Assembly (NCBI RefSeq): GCF_029691405.1
Contig: NZ_CP121467.1
Coordinates: 1,736,001-1,800,000, forward strand
Length of the DNA: 64,000 nucleotides
Direction of reading: 5' to 3'
Source: Streptococcus sp. D7B5
GTDB taxonomy: Bacteria > Bacillota > Bacilli > Lactobacillales > Streptococcaceae
This document shows positions 17,614 to 26,818 of the stretch, piece after piece (position 1 is the first letter of the stretch; each line of letters begins with the position of its first letter). Position numbers and translations under genes: made by a program. A model generated the notes under the pieces. That model saw only the letters and a program-made list of their open reading frames with translations. It ran no database searches and was not told the origin of the DNA.

Positions 17614-18864
17614 ATGCTAAGTGCAAAAGATGTGGTAAAAGCCCACAAAGTTTTGAGTGGTGTAGTAGTTGATACACCACTAGAATATGATCATTATTTA
17701 TCAGAAAAATACCAAGCAAAGATTTATCTCAAAAAGGAGAATGCGCAACGAGTTCGCTCTTTTAAAATTCGTGGAGCCTATTATGCCATTTCTCAACTGT
17801 CAAAAGAAGAACGCGAGCGTGGTGTAGTCTGTGCCTCTGCGGGAAATCATGCCCAAGGTGTCGCCTATACTTGTAATGAGATGAAGATTCCTGCAACGAT
17901 CTTTATGCCCATCACAACACCGCAACAAAAGATTGGGCAGGTTCGCTTTTTCGGTGGAGAGTTTGTGACGATCAAGTTGGTTGGGGATACCTTTGATGCT
18001 TCTGCTAAGGCAGCACAAGAATTTACATTGACAGAAAACCGCACCTTTATCGATCCTTTTGATGATGCGCATGTTCAAGCTGGTCAAGGGACTGTAGCCT
18101 ATGAAATTCTTGAAGAAGCCCGTAAAGAGTCTATTGATTTTGATACAGTACTTGTACCAGTAGGTGGTGGCGGATTGATTGCCGGTGTTTCTACTTATAT
18201 TAAGGAAACCAACCCGACTATTGAAGTGATCGGGGTAGAAGCTAATGGTGCTCGCTCTATGAAAGCTGCCTTTGAAGCTGGGGGACCAGTTAAGCTTAAA
18301 GAAATTGATAAGTTTGCTGATGGGATAGCCGTACAAAAGGTTGGACAATTAACCTATGAAGCGACCCGTAAGAATGTTGAAACGCTGATTGGGGTGGACG
18401 AGGGATTGATTTCCGAAACCTTGATTGATCTTTATTCCAAACAAGGTATTGTAGCAGAACCAGCCGGAGCTGCCAGCGTTGCAGCCTTGGAAGTTTTATC
18501 AGACTATATCAAAGGCAAGACGATTTGTTGTATTATTTCTGGAGGAAATAACGATATCAACCGCATGCCAGAGATGGAAGAACGTGCCTTGATTTACGAT
18601 GGAATCAAGCATTACTTTGTAGTGAATTTCCCACAACGTCCAGGAGCTCTACGAGAGTTTGTAAATGACATTTTGGGGCCAAATGATGACATCACTCGTT
18701 TTGAATATATCAAACGAGCAAGCAAGGGGACAGGGCCTGTATTGATTGGGGTAGCTCTTGCCAATAAGCATGACTATGCTGGATTGATCCATCGAATGGA
18801 AAAGTTTGACCCATCTTATATTAATTTGAATGGGAACGAAACGTTGTATAATATGCTAGTTTAA
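17614..18864 (+). CDS. ilvA: Threonine dehydratase (ammonia-lyase), biosynthetic type
   Basis: A 416-residue PLP enzyme with the cofactor lysine in RVRSFKIRGAYY (Lys51), the glycine-rich phosphate loop VGGGGLIAG, SAGNHAQG for substrate binding and a C-terminal ACT-like domain (HYFVVNFPQRPGALREFVNDIL) that normally binds isoleucine. It makes 2-oxobutyrate for isoleucine. GAGGAGG precedes the ATG. It follows the ilvC terminator by only 27 bases, so expression is by partial read-through or an unseen promoter. Confidence 0.95.
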   Translation: MLSAKDVVKAHKVLSGVVVDTPLEYDHYLSEKYQAKIYLKKENAQRVRSFKIRGAYYAISQLSKEERERGVVCASAGNHAQGVAYTCNEMKIPATIFMPITTPQQKIGQVRFFGGEFVTIKLVGDTFDASAKAAQEFTLTENRTFIDPFDDAHVQAGQGTVAYEILEEARKESIDFDTVLVPVGGGGLIAGVSTYIKETNPTIEVIGVEANGARSMKAAFEAGGPVKLKEIDKFADGIAVQKVGQLTYEATRKNVETLIGVDEGLISETLIDLYSKQGIVAEPAGAASVAALEVLSDYIKGKTICCIISGGNNDINRMPEMEERALIYDGIKHYFVVNFPQRPGALREFVNDILGPNDDITRFEYIKRASKGTGPVLIGVALANKHDYAGLIHRMEKFDPSYINLNGNETLYNMLV

Positions 18865-18891
18865 GCTAAAATAAAATTATTATCATATTAT

Positions 18892-18920
18892 TTGCGTAAT
18901 GGTAATGATGGTGCTATAAT
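18892..18920 (+). promoter_or_regulatory. Promoter of the SPFH protein gene
   Basis: TTGCGT (18892-18897), 17 bases, TATAAT (18915-18920) with an upstream TGC extended -10. Confidence 0.7.
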
Positions 18921-18946
18921 GAGGGTGATGAAAGGGGGAGATTCCC

Positions 18947-19843
18947 ATGGTTTTACAAATTTTACTTGTTTTATTGTTTTTAGTGGTGATTGCATCAGTG
19001 ATTATGGTTAGTTCTGTGTATGTGGTTCGACAACAATCTGTCGCTATCATAGAACGCTTTGGTAAATACCAAAAGTTGAGCAATAGTGGTATTCATTTAC
19101 GAGCTCCTTTTGGGATTGATAGGATTGCAGCAAGAGTTCAACTACGCTTGTTGCAAAGTGAGATTGTTGTAGAGACAAAGACGCAAGATAATGTATTTGT
19201 AACGATGAATGTGGCAACTCAGTATCGAGTAAATGAAAACAATGTCACAGATGCTTATTATAAATTGATGCGTCCAGAAGCCCAAATTAAATCCTATATT
19301 GAAGATGCTTTGCGTTCATCTGTACCAAAGCTAACCCTAGATGAGTTGTTTGAGAAGAAGGATGAAATCGCCTTAGAAGTTCAAAAACAAGTGGCTGAAG
19401 AAATGTCTACATATGGGTATATCATTGTCAAAACGCTGATTACTAAGGTTGAACCTGATGCTGAAGTAAAACAATCAATGAATGAAATTAACGCGGCTCA
19501 ACGTAAGAGAGTTGCGGCGCAAGAGCTTGCTGAAGCGGATAAGATTAAAATCGTGACCGCAGCAGAAGCTGAAGCAGAAAAAGATCGCCTACATGGTGTA
19601 GGGATTGCAGAGCAGCGTAAAGCAATTGTTGACGGACTAGCTGATTCTATCCAAGAGTTAAAAGGAGCCAATGTTGAGCTAACTGAAGAACAAATCATGT
19701 CTATCCTATTAACGAACCAGTATTTAGATACGTTGAATAATTTTGCAGATAAAGAGGGTAATAATACAATCTTCCTACCAGCAAATCCTAATGGAGTCGA
19801 GGATATAAGAACTCATATATTATCGGCTTTAAAAGCCAAATAA
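18947..19843 (+). CDS. SPFH/Band 7 (stomatin-like) membrane protein
   Basis: A 298-residue protein with one N-terminal transmembrane segment (about residues 2-24) followed by an SPFH domain (VVRQQSVAIIERFGKYQKL through TLITKVEPDAEVKQSMNEI) and an Ala/Glu-rich coiled coil (AEADKIKIVTAAEAEAEKDR). The family forms oligomeric scaffolds at lipid microdomains and often associates with membrane proteases. A monocistronic gene with a strong promoter and AAAGGGGGAG ribosome-binding site. Specific role unknown. Confidence 0.9.
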   Translation: MVLQILLVLLFLVVIASVIMVSSVYVVRQQSVAIIERFGKYQKLSNSGIHLRAPFGIDRIAARVQLRLLQSEIVVETKTQDNVFVTMNVATQYRVNENNVTDAYYKLMRPEAQIKSYIEDALRSSVPKLTLDELFEKKDEIALEVQKQVAEEMSTYGYIIVKTLITKVEPDAEVKQSMNEINAAQRKRVAAQELAEADKIKIVTAAEAEAEKDRLHGVGIAEQRKAIVDGLADSIQELKGANVELTEEQIMSILLTNQYLDTLNNFADKEGNNTIFLPANPNGVEDIRTHILSALKAK

Positions 19844-19887
19844 AAATATGCGGAATAATATAGTTGCGACGAATATATGTTTTTTTA

Positions 19888-19916
19888 TTGACAAACGAAA
19901 TAAAAACGTATACAAT
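19888..19916 (+). promoter_or_regulatory. Strong promoter of the small HTH-like protein gene
   Basis: Perfect TTGACA (19888-19893), 17 bases, TACAAT (19911-19916). Confidence 0.8.
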
Positions 19917-19949
19917 TAAGTATTGTAAAGAATAATTTAGGAGAAGAAC

Positions 19950-20165
19950 ATGGCTAAGTCGAACTTTGAAAAAGTAGAAGCAGTTGTTGGCTGGGTTCGT
20001 GATAAGAAAATCACAGGCTACCGTATCTCTAAAGAAACGAACGCGCGTGAAATGTCTATCATTGCTCTAGCACAAGGACGCGCAAAAGTTAAAAATATTT
20101 CATTTGAAACAGCTCTTGGTTTAATCGATTTCTATGAAAAAAATCATGAAAAATTTGAAGATTAA
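19950..20165 (+). CDS. Small HTH-like protein, 71 residues
   Basis: A 71-residue charged protein. The segment KITGYRISKETNAREMSIIALAQGRAKVKNISFETALGLIDFYE has the spacing of an Xre-type helix-turn-helix (helix 2 GYRISKETN, recognition helix EMSIIALAQGR, then NISFETALGLIDF), but matches only by pattern. The GAAGGAGAAGAA-type ribosome-binding site and near-consensus promoter imply high expression. It is flanked by terminators and is monocistronic. It could be a global small DNA-binding protein. No family name can be given. Confidence 0.8.
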   Translation: MAKSNFEKVEAVVGWVRDKKITGYRISKETNAREMSIIALAQGRAKVKNISFETALGLIDFYEKNHEKFED

Positions 20166-20176
20166 ACTGTGGTCAC

Positions 20177-20207
20177 AGGCAGATTCCTGAGTCGAGTCTG
20201 CCTTTTC
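20177..20207 (+). terminator. Terminator of the small HTH-like gene
   Basis: AGGCAGA (20177-20183) pairs with TCTGCCT (20197-20203) across a 13-base loop, followed by TTTC. Confidence 0.7.
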
Positions 20208-20225
20208 TTTACAATTACAAATTAA

Positions 20226-20252
20226 AAAGACTGCATTCTTTATGCAGTCTTT
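20226..20252 (-). terminator. Terminator of the amino acid ABC importer
   Basis: A perfect 11-bp stem (AAAGACTGCAT with ATGCAGTCTTT) and five-base loop just beyond the minus-strand stop. A-rich sequence on the left supplies the T-run on the minus strand. It may also work on the plus strand. Confidence 0.85.
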
Positions 20253-20257
20253 GTTTA

Positions 20258-20998
20258 TTAGCTGAGATAACGTTGAAGAAATTCTTTTGTCCGTTCTTCT
20301 TTAGGGTTCGTGAAGAGGTCTTCTGGTTTACCTTCTTCAGCAATGACGCCCTTATCCATAAAGATGACACGGTGAGAGACATCGCGAGCGAATTCCATTT
20401 CGTGGGTTACGACGATCATGGTCAAGCCTTCTTGAGCCAAATCCTGCATAATTTTGAGGACTTCTCCGACCATTTCAGGGTCAAGGGCAGATGTTGGTTC
20501 GTCGAAGAGAATGGCATCAGGATTCATGGAGAGTGCGCGGGCGATAGCCACGCGTTGTTTTTGACCTCCTGAGAGTTGCTTCGGTTTGGCTTGCCAGTAG
20601 CGTTCTCCCATGCCAACTTTTTCGAGATTCTCTTTGGCAATTTTTTCAGCTTCAGAGTGATCACGTTTAAGGACAGTCGTCTGAGCAACGATCGTATTTT
20701 CAAGGACATTCAGATTTTCAAAGAGATTGAAAGATTGGAAAACCATACCGAGTTTTTCACGATAATGGGTGAGGTTATAGCCTTTTTCTAAGACATTTTC
20801 TCCTCGATAGAGAATCTCTCCCTCTGTAGGTGTCTCTAGTAAATTAATCGAACGAAGGAAGGTTGATTTTCCGCTTCCTGAGCTCCCGATGATGGAAATA
20901 ACCTCTCCTTTATGGACGGCGAGAGAAATGTCTTTTAGCACTTCGTTTTGCCCATATGATTTTTTGAGGTGTTTGATTTCAAGGATTGGTTGTGTCAT
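20258..20998 (-). CDS. Polar amino acid ABC transporter ATP-binding protein (GlnQ type)
   Basis: A 246-residue ATPase of the polar amino acid uptake family: Walker A GSSGSGKS at 38-45, Q-loop VFQSFNLF, signature LSGGQKQR, Walker [15 protein letters not shown] and H-loop VVTHEMEFA. It energises the substrate-binding/permease protein encoded immediately upstream; the two genes overlap in an ATGA arrangement. The substrate is likely glutamine, glutamate or another polar amino acid. Confidence 0.93.
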   Translation of the reverse strand: MTQPILEIKHLKKSYGQNEVLKDISLAVHKGEVISIIGSSGSGKSTFLRSINLLETPTEGEILYRGENVLEKGYNLTHYREKLGMVFQSFNLFENLNVLENTIVAQTTVLKRDHSEAEKIAKENLEKVGMGERYWQAKPKQLSGGQKQRVAIARALSMNPDAILFDEPTSALDPEMVGEVLKIMQDLAQEGLTMIVVTHEMEFARDVSHRVIFMDKGVIAEEGKPEDLFTNPKEERTKEFLQRYLS

Positions 20999-22560
20999 TT
21001 TTTCAAATCCTCCGTTTGCATTTGGTTAGCACCTGTAGTGTAAGTATCCATGTCCATACGACGCTCGATGAAGCGTAGGATACGGGTCACAGTAAAGGTG
21101 AGGACAAAGTAAATCACGGCGATGATGGTAAAGGTCTGGAAGTATTGATAGGTTTGTGTTGCTACAGTATTTCCTGAGAAATAAAGCTCAACAACTGAAA
21201 TAACGTTCAATACAGAGGTATCTTTGATATTGATGACAAACTCATTACCAGTAGCAGGTAGAATATTACGGACAACCTGAGGCAGGACAATCTTACGCAT
21301 GGTTTGATTGTGGGTCATACCAAGAGCAGTTGCAGCTTCAAACTGTCCTTTGTCAACTGCTAGAATACCACCACGAACGATCTCTGTCATGTAGGCACCC
21401 GTGTTGATTGAGACGATGAAGATAGCGGCTAGTGTGCGGTCAAGATTGATACCGAAAGCTTGGGCAGTTCCATAGTAGATAACCATAGATTGAACAATCA
21501 TCGGTGTACCACGGAAGATCTCGATATAGACATTGAGAATCCAACCGACTAGTTTCTGTAGGGCGTACATTGCCTTGTTCTCAGATAGTGGAGCGGTACG
21601 GAAGACCCCGATCGCAAGTCCGATAAGGAGACCTGTGATGGTTCCGATAATGGAGATTAAGAGTGTGATACCAGCACCACGCAAGAGTTGTTGCCAGTTC
21701 TCAGAAAGAATCTTAGCGACTTGGCTAAAGAAACTACTTTCTTCCTCTGTTGTTGTAGACTCCACAGGTTGCTCTTTGATCATACGATCCATGAGGGCTA
21801 CTTGTTCATCCTTAGAGATGTTTTCGATACTGGCATTGATTTGGCTGATGCGGCTGTCATCTTTACGAAGTCCAATGGCAATAGCTGTATCTTCTTCGCC
21901 AGTTTTGAAACCTGGTTGAGGTTGGATCATTTTGAACTTAGCGTTAGCAGACTCAGCGGTCATTGCTTCAGGTCGTTCAGAAACATAGGCATCAATAACA
22001 CCAGCTTCCAGAGCTTGACGCATTTGGGCGAAGTCACCCATAGCTGTTTCTTTTTTGGCACCTGGAATTTGGGAAATCAGGTCATAAAGATAAACACCTT
22101 GTTGAGACGTGATTTTTGCTCCACTAAAGTCTTCCAAAGATTTGGCATTCGCATAGGCAGAGTCCTTTTTTACCAATAGAACCGGTTCGCTAGTATAGTA
22201 ACTGCTTGAAAAAGCAATTTCTTGTTTGCGTTCAGCGGTTGGGCTCATACCGGCAATGATCATATCGATTTTGCCAGAAGTAAGTGCTGGAACAAGTCCT
22301 TCCCATTTGGTTTTCACGACCAAAGGTTCCTTGCCTAAGTCTTTGGCAATCTTTTTTGCGATTTGAACATCGTAGCCGTTGGCATATTGGTTGGTACCGT
22401 CGATTTTGACGGCGCCGTTACTATCGTCGTCTTGAGTCCAGTTGAAGGGAGCGTAAGCAGCCTCCATCCCGATGCGTAAATATTCGTCGGCTTGGACTTG
22501 GCTAACTAGTCCTAAGGTAAGGGCTAGGCTAGCAAGGATAGATAAGCATAATTTTTTCAT
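20995..22560 (-). CDS. Polar amino acid ABC transporter, fused substrate-binding and permease protein
   Basis: A 521-residue fusion. A signal peptide (about 1-24) precedes a family 3 solute-binding domain ([17 protein letters not shown]..., about 25-270), then an ABC permease domain with five or so helices (about 295-500) that has the [13 protein letters not shown] and [21 protein letters not shown] (EAA loop) motifs. One binding domain is fused per permease, so the homodimer displays two. The start at 22560 was chosen because AGGAGA precedes it and it opens with a signal peptide; the longer frame is promoter sequence. Confidence 0.93.
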   Translation of the reverse strand: MKKLCLSILASLALTLGLVSQVQADEYLRIGMEAAYAPFNWTQDDDSNGAVKIDGTNQYANGYDVQIAKKIAKDLGKEPLVVKTKWEGLVPALTSGKIDMIIAGMSPTAERKQEIAFSSSYYTSEPVLLVKKDSAYANAKSLEDFSGAKITSQQGVYLYDLISQIPGAKKETAMGDFAQMRQALEAGVIDAYVSERPEAMTAESANAKFKMIQPQPGFKTGEEDTAIAIGLRKDDSRISQINASIENISKDEQVALMDRMIKEQPVESTTTEEESSFFSQVAKILSENWQQLLRGAGITLLISIIGTITGLLIGLAIGVFRTAPLSENKAMYALQKLVGWILNVYIEIFRGTPMIVQSMVIYYGTAQAFGINLDRTLAAIFIVSINTGAYMTEIVRGGILAVDKGQFEAATALGMTHNQTMRKIVLPQVVRNILPATGNEFVINIKDTSVLNVISVVELYFSGNTVATQTYQYFQTFTIIAVIYFVLTFTVTRILRFIERRMDMDTYTTGANQMQTEDLKK

Positions 22561-22597
22561 GTTTTCTCCTATTTCTAGTCTAAAAATGACTCTCTCT

Positions 22598-22626
22598 ATT
22601 GTATCTAAAAATAGTGAGATTTTCAA
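22598..22626 (-). promoter_or_regulatory. Promoter of the amino acid ABC importer
   Basis: On the minus strand TTGAAA (complement of 22621-22626), 17 bases, TACAAT (complement of 22598-22603). Confidence 0.7.
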
Positions 22627-22653
22627 TACAAGTAAGCCTTTACTTATAAAAAA

Positions 22654-22662
22654 TGATATAAT
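22654..22662 (+). promoter_or_regulatory. Extended -10 promoter of the DUF2207 gene
   Basis: TGATATAAT: TGn plus perfect TATAAT (22657-22662), 28 bp from the divergent promoter's -35. No clear -35. Confidence 0.55.
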
Positions 22663-22689
22663 GGTAAAAAGATTGAAAGGGAACCGATC

Positions 22690-24585
22690 ATGAAAAAAAG
22701 ATGGCTGTTGGCTTTGGTATTTACTTATTTATTATTTATCCCGAGCTTGGTTTTTGCAGTAGACTTTGATATCTTATCCTATCAGGGGGATTTGAATATT
22801 CATGCAGATAATACTGCAATTTTTAAGGAAACAATTACCTACCGCTTTGGAGACGATTATAATGGTCAGTTGGTTGGACTAGGGAAAGCTGGGAAAATGC
22901 CGGAAGGATTTGACATTGATCCCGACCCGACTGTTCAGGTCTCTAAAAATGGAAGAATTGTTCAAAATGTTTCCTTCTATACTATGGAGGAAGAGGACGG
23001 CTACAAGGTAAAAATTTACAATGCTGGATATGCTGGAGATACTGTTCGTGTAACGGTTACCTGGAAACTAACAAACCTTCTCTTCTTATATAAGGATATC
23101 GCAGAGCTAAATTGGCAACCCTTGACAGATAGTACTGGAGACATCAAAGAGATTGAGTTCAAGGTCAGCTCAGATACTCCAGCAGAGAAACTCTATTTTC
23201 ATGCAGGCCAACTCCTAAGGGACTCTAGTGTTGAAAAAGTAAATAATCTCTATCATGTCAAAATGAAAGACCTTCCGAGAAAGCGACAAATCGAATTACA
23301 TGCTTACTGGCCGAGAAGTGCTTTTGCAGAAGCTCCAGATCAAGGATTAGAGGAAGAACGTTTAACCGATTTTAACCGGATTGAAAGCAATATAGCGACA
23401 GAAAAAGCGCAAAGTGAGATGTTGATGAAATGGGTATTTCCCGTCATTTTTATGAGTCTCTTACTTCTAGTTCCTCTCTTCTATAGGAAGTTTCGTCAGA
23501 GTACAAGCATTAAAAAGGTCTTTCCAAAAGATCATCGACTCTACGAACCACCGATGGATTTGCCTCCAATGGTTTTAGCAGAAGCAGTGTATTCAACCTC
23601 CTTAGAGGAAGTCAATCCCCTAAACAAATCAGGGTTTGGTAAATTTACTTTTGAACGTTTGATTCAGGCAACCTTGTTGGATTTAGTAGATCGAGGCCAT
23701 TTATCTATTTTCCAAGGGGATGAGGAACCTTATGTGCGCATTATCAGTGAAAAGGGTTTGTCCAATTTTGAGAAGGAATGCCTGCGCATGACTTTGTCAA
23801 ATAAGAAAGAATTGGCTATTTCAGAGCTCTTCCCTGATTACCAAGTTTCATCTTCCCTTTACCGTGGTGCCAAAGAGTCAGATGAAAAACATATCCGAGA
23901 AACAGGCTCGCGTCTTAAACGCTCCTTTGAAGGAAGACTTCAACGCATTCAGTCTTGTGTCAAGGATAAGGTCCATGTACTTCGTATCCCAAGCTACTAT
24001 CGTTCCTTGACAAGCGAGGAACGCCGCCTTGCTCTCGGGATGCGAGTTTGTTCAGCCATAACAGCTCTAGGTGGACTGCTATTCTTTTACTATAGCTGGC
24101 AAACACATGGTTTCTTTTCGATCCCATTTCTACTCTTAGGATTGACAGGATTAGGGACTAGTTTCTGGGTTTATCTTGCCACGCGAGGAGCCTATCGCGA
24201 TGGAGTTCTAACAGAGGAAGGAGCGGAAATCTTCTATCTCTGGACGAGTTTTGAAAATATGCTTCGGGACATCGCTCATCTGGATCAGGCCGAGCTAGAG
24301 AGCATCGTCCTTTGGAACCGTCTACTGGTCTATGCGACTCTCTTTGGTTATGCCAAGAAGGTGAGCAAGTTAATGAAAGTCCGTCATATTCAGCTTGAAA
24401 ATCCAGATTTGAATCTTTATGTAGCCTATGGTTGGCACTCACAGTTCTACACCTCAACTGCACAAATCAAGCAATATACTGCTGTCGCAAATACAGCTAG
24501 CAATTACTCTGTATCTTCTGGAAGTGGTTCTTCAGGTGGAGGATTCTCAGGAGGAGGTGGCGGTGGAAGCATCGGCGCCTTCTAA
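22690..24585 (+). CDS. DUF2207 membrane protein with Gly/Ser-rich tail
   Basis: A 631-residue protein: signal peptide (1-23), an extracytoplasmic beta-rich domain (about 24-245), one transmembrane helix (about 247-266), a cytoplasmic domain, a pair of helices near 455-500, a further soluble region and a Gly/Ser-rich C-terminus (SSGGGFSGGGGGGSIGAF). This architecture defines the DUF2207 (YciQ-like) family, whose function is unknown. AAAGGGAACC precedes the ATG. It lies divergent from the amino acid importer and upstream of uppP. Confidence 0.88.
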   Translation: MKKRWLLALVFTYLLFIPSLVFAVDFDILSYQGDLNIHADNTAIFKETITYRFGDDYNGQLVGLGKAGKMPEGFDIDPDPTVQVSKNGRIVQNVSFYTMEEEDGYKVKIYNAGYAGDTVRVTVTWKLTNLLFLYKDIAELNWQPLTDSTGDIKEIEFKVSSDTPAEKLYFHAGQLLRDSSVEKVNNLYHVKMKDLPRKRQIELHAYWPRSAFAEAPDQGLEEERLTDFNRIESNIATEKAQSEMLMKWVFPVIFMSLLLLVPLFYRKFRQSTSIKKVFPKDHRLYEPPMDLPPMVLAEAVYSTSLEEVNPLNKSGFGKFTFERLIQATLLDLVDRGHLSIFQGDEEPYVRIISEKGLSNFEKECLRMTLSNKKELAISELFPDYQVSSSLYRGAKESDEKHIRETGSRLKRSFEGRLQRIQSCVKDKVHVLRIPSYYRSLTSEERRLALGMRVCSAITALGGLLFFYYSWQTHGFFSIPFLLLGLTGLGTSFWVYLATRGAYRDGVLTEEGAEIFYLWTSFENMLRDIAHLDQAELESIVLWNRLLVYATLFGYAKKVSKLMKVRHIQLENPDLNLYVAYGWHSQFYTSTAQIKQYTAVANTASNYSVSSGSGSSGGGFSGGGGGGSIGAF

Positions 24586-24611
24586 AAAATCTATCGCAAC
24601 ATCCGAAATTA

Positions 24612-24620
24612 TGCTATAAT
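24612..24620 (+). promoter_or_regulatory. Extended -10 promoter of uppP
   Basis: TGCTATAAT (24612-24620), perfect extended -10; no convincing -35. Confidence 0.6.
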
Positions 24621-24644
24621 AGAGGACAGAAAAAGGAGTAATGT

Positions 24645-25490
24645 ATGTATTTTATTGAAATTTTGAAGTCAATCTTTTTTGGGATTGTTGAAGGAATTAC
24701 AGAATGGTTGCCGATTTCAAGTACTGGCCACTTGATCTTGGTTGAAGAATTTGTCCAATACAAGGACCAGAATGAAGCCTTCATGTCCATGTTTAATGTT
24801 GTCATCCAGCTTGGTGCCATTTTAGCAGTTATGGTCATTTACTTTAACAAGCTTAATCCTTTCAAACCTGGTAAAACTAAGGTAGAAGTTCGTAGAACTT
24901 GGCAGTTGTGGTCAAAAGTCTTTGTTGCGACCTTGCCTTTGCTATTGGTTTTTAAACTAGATGATTGGTTTGATGCCAACTTCCATAACATGGTTTCAGT
25001 TGCAATCATGTTGATTATCTATGGTGTTGCCTTTATCTACCTTGAAAAACGAAATAAGGCGCAAGCCATTGAACCAACAGTGACAGAGCTAGACAAGTTG
25101 CCCTATAAAACAGCCCTTTACATTGGGCTCTTCCAAGTCCTCGCCCTCTTTCCAGGAACGAGCCGTTCAGGTGCGACGATCGTTGGTGGTTTGTTAAATG
25201 GAACAAGCCGCTCAGTCGTAACAGAGTTCACCTTCTATCTCGGAATTCCTGTTATGTTCGGAGCCAGCGCTTTAAAGATTTTCAAATTTATTAAAGCAGG
25301 TCAACTCTTGAGTTTTGGACAACTGTTCTTGCTCTTGGTTGCCATGGGTGTTGCCTTTGCGGTCAGCATGGTTGCTATTCGTTTCTTGACCAGTTATGTG
25401 AAAAAACACGACTTTACACTCTTTGGTAAATACCGTATCGTACTCGGTAGTGTCTTGTTGCTCTATAGTTTTGTGCGTTTGTTTGTATAA
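24645..25490 (+). CDS. uppP: Undecaprenyl-diphosphatase UppP/BacA
   Basis: A 281-residue integral membrane enzyme with both BacA catalytic motifs: [14 protein letters not shown] (residues 16-29) and [13 protein letters not shown]. It dephosphorylates undecaprenyl diphosphate to regenerate the lipid carrier used for peptidoglycan and for the Wzx/Wzy polysaccharide encoded at 48.7-64 kb. It contributes to bacitracin tolerance in other bacteria. The ATG at 24645 is in frame; the ATG four bases earlier is not. Confidence 0.96.
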   Translation: MYFIEILKSIFFGIVEGITEWLPISSTGHLILVEEFVQYKDQNEAFMSMFNVVIQLGAILAVMVIYFNKLNPFKPGKTKVEVRRTWQLWSKVFVATLPLLLVFKLDDWFDANFHNMVSVAIMLIIYGVAFIYLEKRNKAQAIEPTVTELDKLPYKTALYIGLFQVLALFPGTSRSGATIVGGLLNGTSRSVVTEFTFYLGIPVMFGASALKIFKFIKAGQLLSFGQLFLLLVAMGVAFAVSMVAIRFLTSYVKKHDFTLFGKYRIVLGSVLLLYSFVRLFV

Positions 25491-25491
25491 G

Positions 25492-25528
25492 AAAAAAGCT
25501 TGAGGGAAGTTTCCTTCAAGCTTTTTAA
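25492..25528. terminator. Bidirectional terminator between uppP and dinB
   Basis: AAAAAGCTTGAGGGAA pairs with TTCCTTCAAGCTTTTT, 16 bp with one G-T pair and a two-base loop core. It is A-rich at the left and T-rich at the right, so it serves both converging genes; it overlaps the last codons of dinB. Confidence 0.88.
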
Positions 25529-26586
25529 AATCCTGTCACCGTAATTCCTAGTAAACGGATACCTTTTTCTTTTTCAGCTAGCTCTTCGTAGAGTTGAAGG
25601 GCGGTTTGAGAAATCTGACTAGCGTCCTGTGTAGCTTGTGGGAGGCTTTTTCGTCTAGTCAGAGTGGAGAAGTCAGCATATCGTATTTTTAGGATAATGA
25701 TTTTTCCAGCTTTGTCCTGCTTGCTGAGATTGTGAGCTACCTTTTCGGAGAGAAGAGTCAGCTCTTTTTTGATATCTTCTTCATCCTGGAGAATCTTACT
25801 ATAGGTTTTCTCCTTCCCGATTGATTTGCGGATGCGATTGGACTTGACTGGAGAATTGTGAATACCACGAGCCTTTCGATAAAGATCATAACCAAGTCTG
25901 CCAAAGCGATCGATTAAAGTAACTTCTGAGACATCCAATAAGTCTGCACCAGTATAAATGCCCATTTCATGAAGCTTTTCTACTGTCTTCTTTCCTACAC
26001 CATGAAATTTAGCAATGTCCATTTGTTTGAGAAAGTCTTGGGCTTTGTCAGGTAGAATCACTGTCAAACCATGTGGCTTCTGATAATCACTGGCCATTTT
26101 AGCTAGAAATTTATTGTAGGAAACGCCTGCAGAAGCGGTCAGGTGTAGTTCCTGCCAGATATCCTCTTGGATGAGGCGGGCTATTTTGACGGCTGACTTG
26201 ATACCGAGTTTATTTTCCGTCACATCTAAGTATGCCTCGTCGATACTCATAGGTTCAATCAAATCAGTGTAGCGTTTAAAAATAGCTCGAATCTCAAGTC
26301 CCACAGTCTTATACTTTTCATAATTTCCAGAGATAAAGACAGCTTGGGGACAGCGCTCATAAGCTTCTTTAGAACTCATGGCTGAATGAACACCAAAAAC
26401 TCGTGCCTCGTAGCTACAGGTAGAAACGACACCTCGACCACCTGTTTGTCTGGGATCACTTCCGATGATAACAGGTTTGCCCTTTAACTTGGGATTATCT
26501 CTGATTTCCACCGCAGCAAAAAAGGCATCCATGTCGATATGGATGATTTTTCTGGACAGATCATTTATCAATGGAAATATGAGCAT
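25525..26586 (-). CDS. dinB: DNA polymerase IV (Y-family translesion polymerase)
   Basis: A 353-residue polymerase with the catalytic motifs [14 protein letters not shown] and SIDEAYLD, the helix-hairpin-helix thumb [21 protein letters not shown], and the little-finger domain ending in [11 protein letters not shown], which contains the likely clamp-binding residues. It carries out error-prone synthesis past lesions. No clear LexA/HdiR box was seen upstream. Convergent with uppP. Confidence 0.95.
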   Translation of the reverse strand: MLIFPLINDLSRKIIHIDMDAFFAAVEIRDNPKLKGKPVIIGSDPRQTGGRGVVSTCSYEARVFGVHSAMSSKEAYERCPQAVFISGNYEKYKTVGLEIRAIFKRYTDLIEPMSIDEAYLDVTENKLGIKSAVKIARLIQEDIWQELHLTASAGVSYNKFLAKMASDYQKPHGLTVILPDKAQDFLKQMDIAKFHGVGKKTVEKLHEMGIYTGADLLDVSEVTLIDRFGRLGYDLYRKARGIHNSPVKSNRIRKSIGKEKTYSKILQDEEDIKKELTLLSEKVAHNLSKQDKAGKIIILKIRYADFSTLTRRKSLPQATQDASQISQTALQLYEELAEKEKGIRLLGITVTGF

Positions 26587-26726
26587 TCCAATCCCTTTCT
26601 AGTGTCATTTTCTATTTATTATACCCTTTTTTCTGAAAAAATGGGAAAGTTCAACCTGACTTTCAAAAATATAATACAGATAAGAACAAAAAAGAGACTG
26701 TATTATAAAAGAAAGCGTCTAAAATG

Positions 26727-26767
26727 CCGATTTTCTCTTGTTGAAATCGGTTACTGTATGGTATACT
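26727..26767 (+). promoter_or_regulatory. pflB promoter with inverted repeat over the -35
   Basis: TATACT (26762-26767) preceded by TGG is the best -10; TTGTTG (26738-26743) at 18 bases is the best -35. CCGATTT (26727-26733) and AAATCGG (26744-26750) form an inverted repeat that brackets that -35, a good position for a repressor. Confidence 0.5.
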
Positions 26768-26779
26768 TGTCTCAAGAAT

Positions 26780-26797
26780 GTAACAGATGACTGTTAC
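26780..26797 (+). promoter_or_regulatory. Perfect inverted repeat in the pflB leader
   Basis: GTAACAG-ATGA-CTGTTAC, a 7-bp perfect repeat with a four-base centre, lies in the predicted 5' leader between the -10 and the ribosome-binding site. It could be an operator, or an RNA hairpin that stabilises this abundant message. Confidence 0.55.
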
Positions 26798-26818
26798 TAG
26801 AAAAAAGAGGACATTAAC

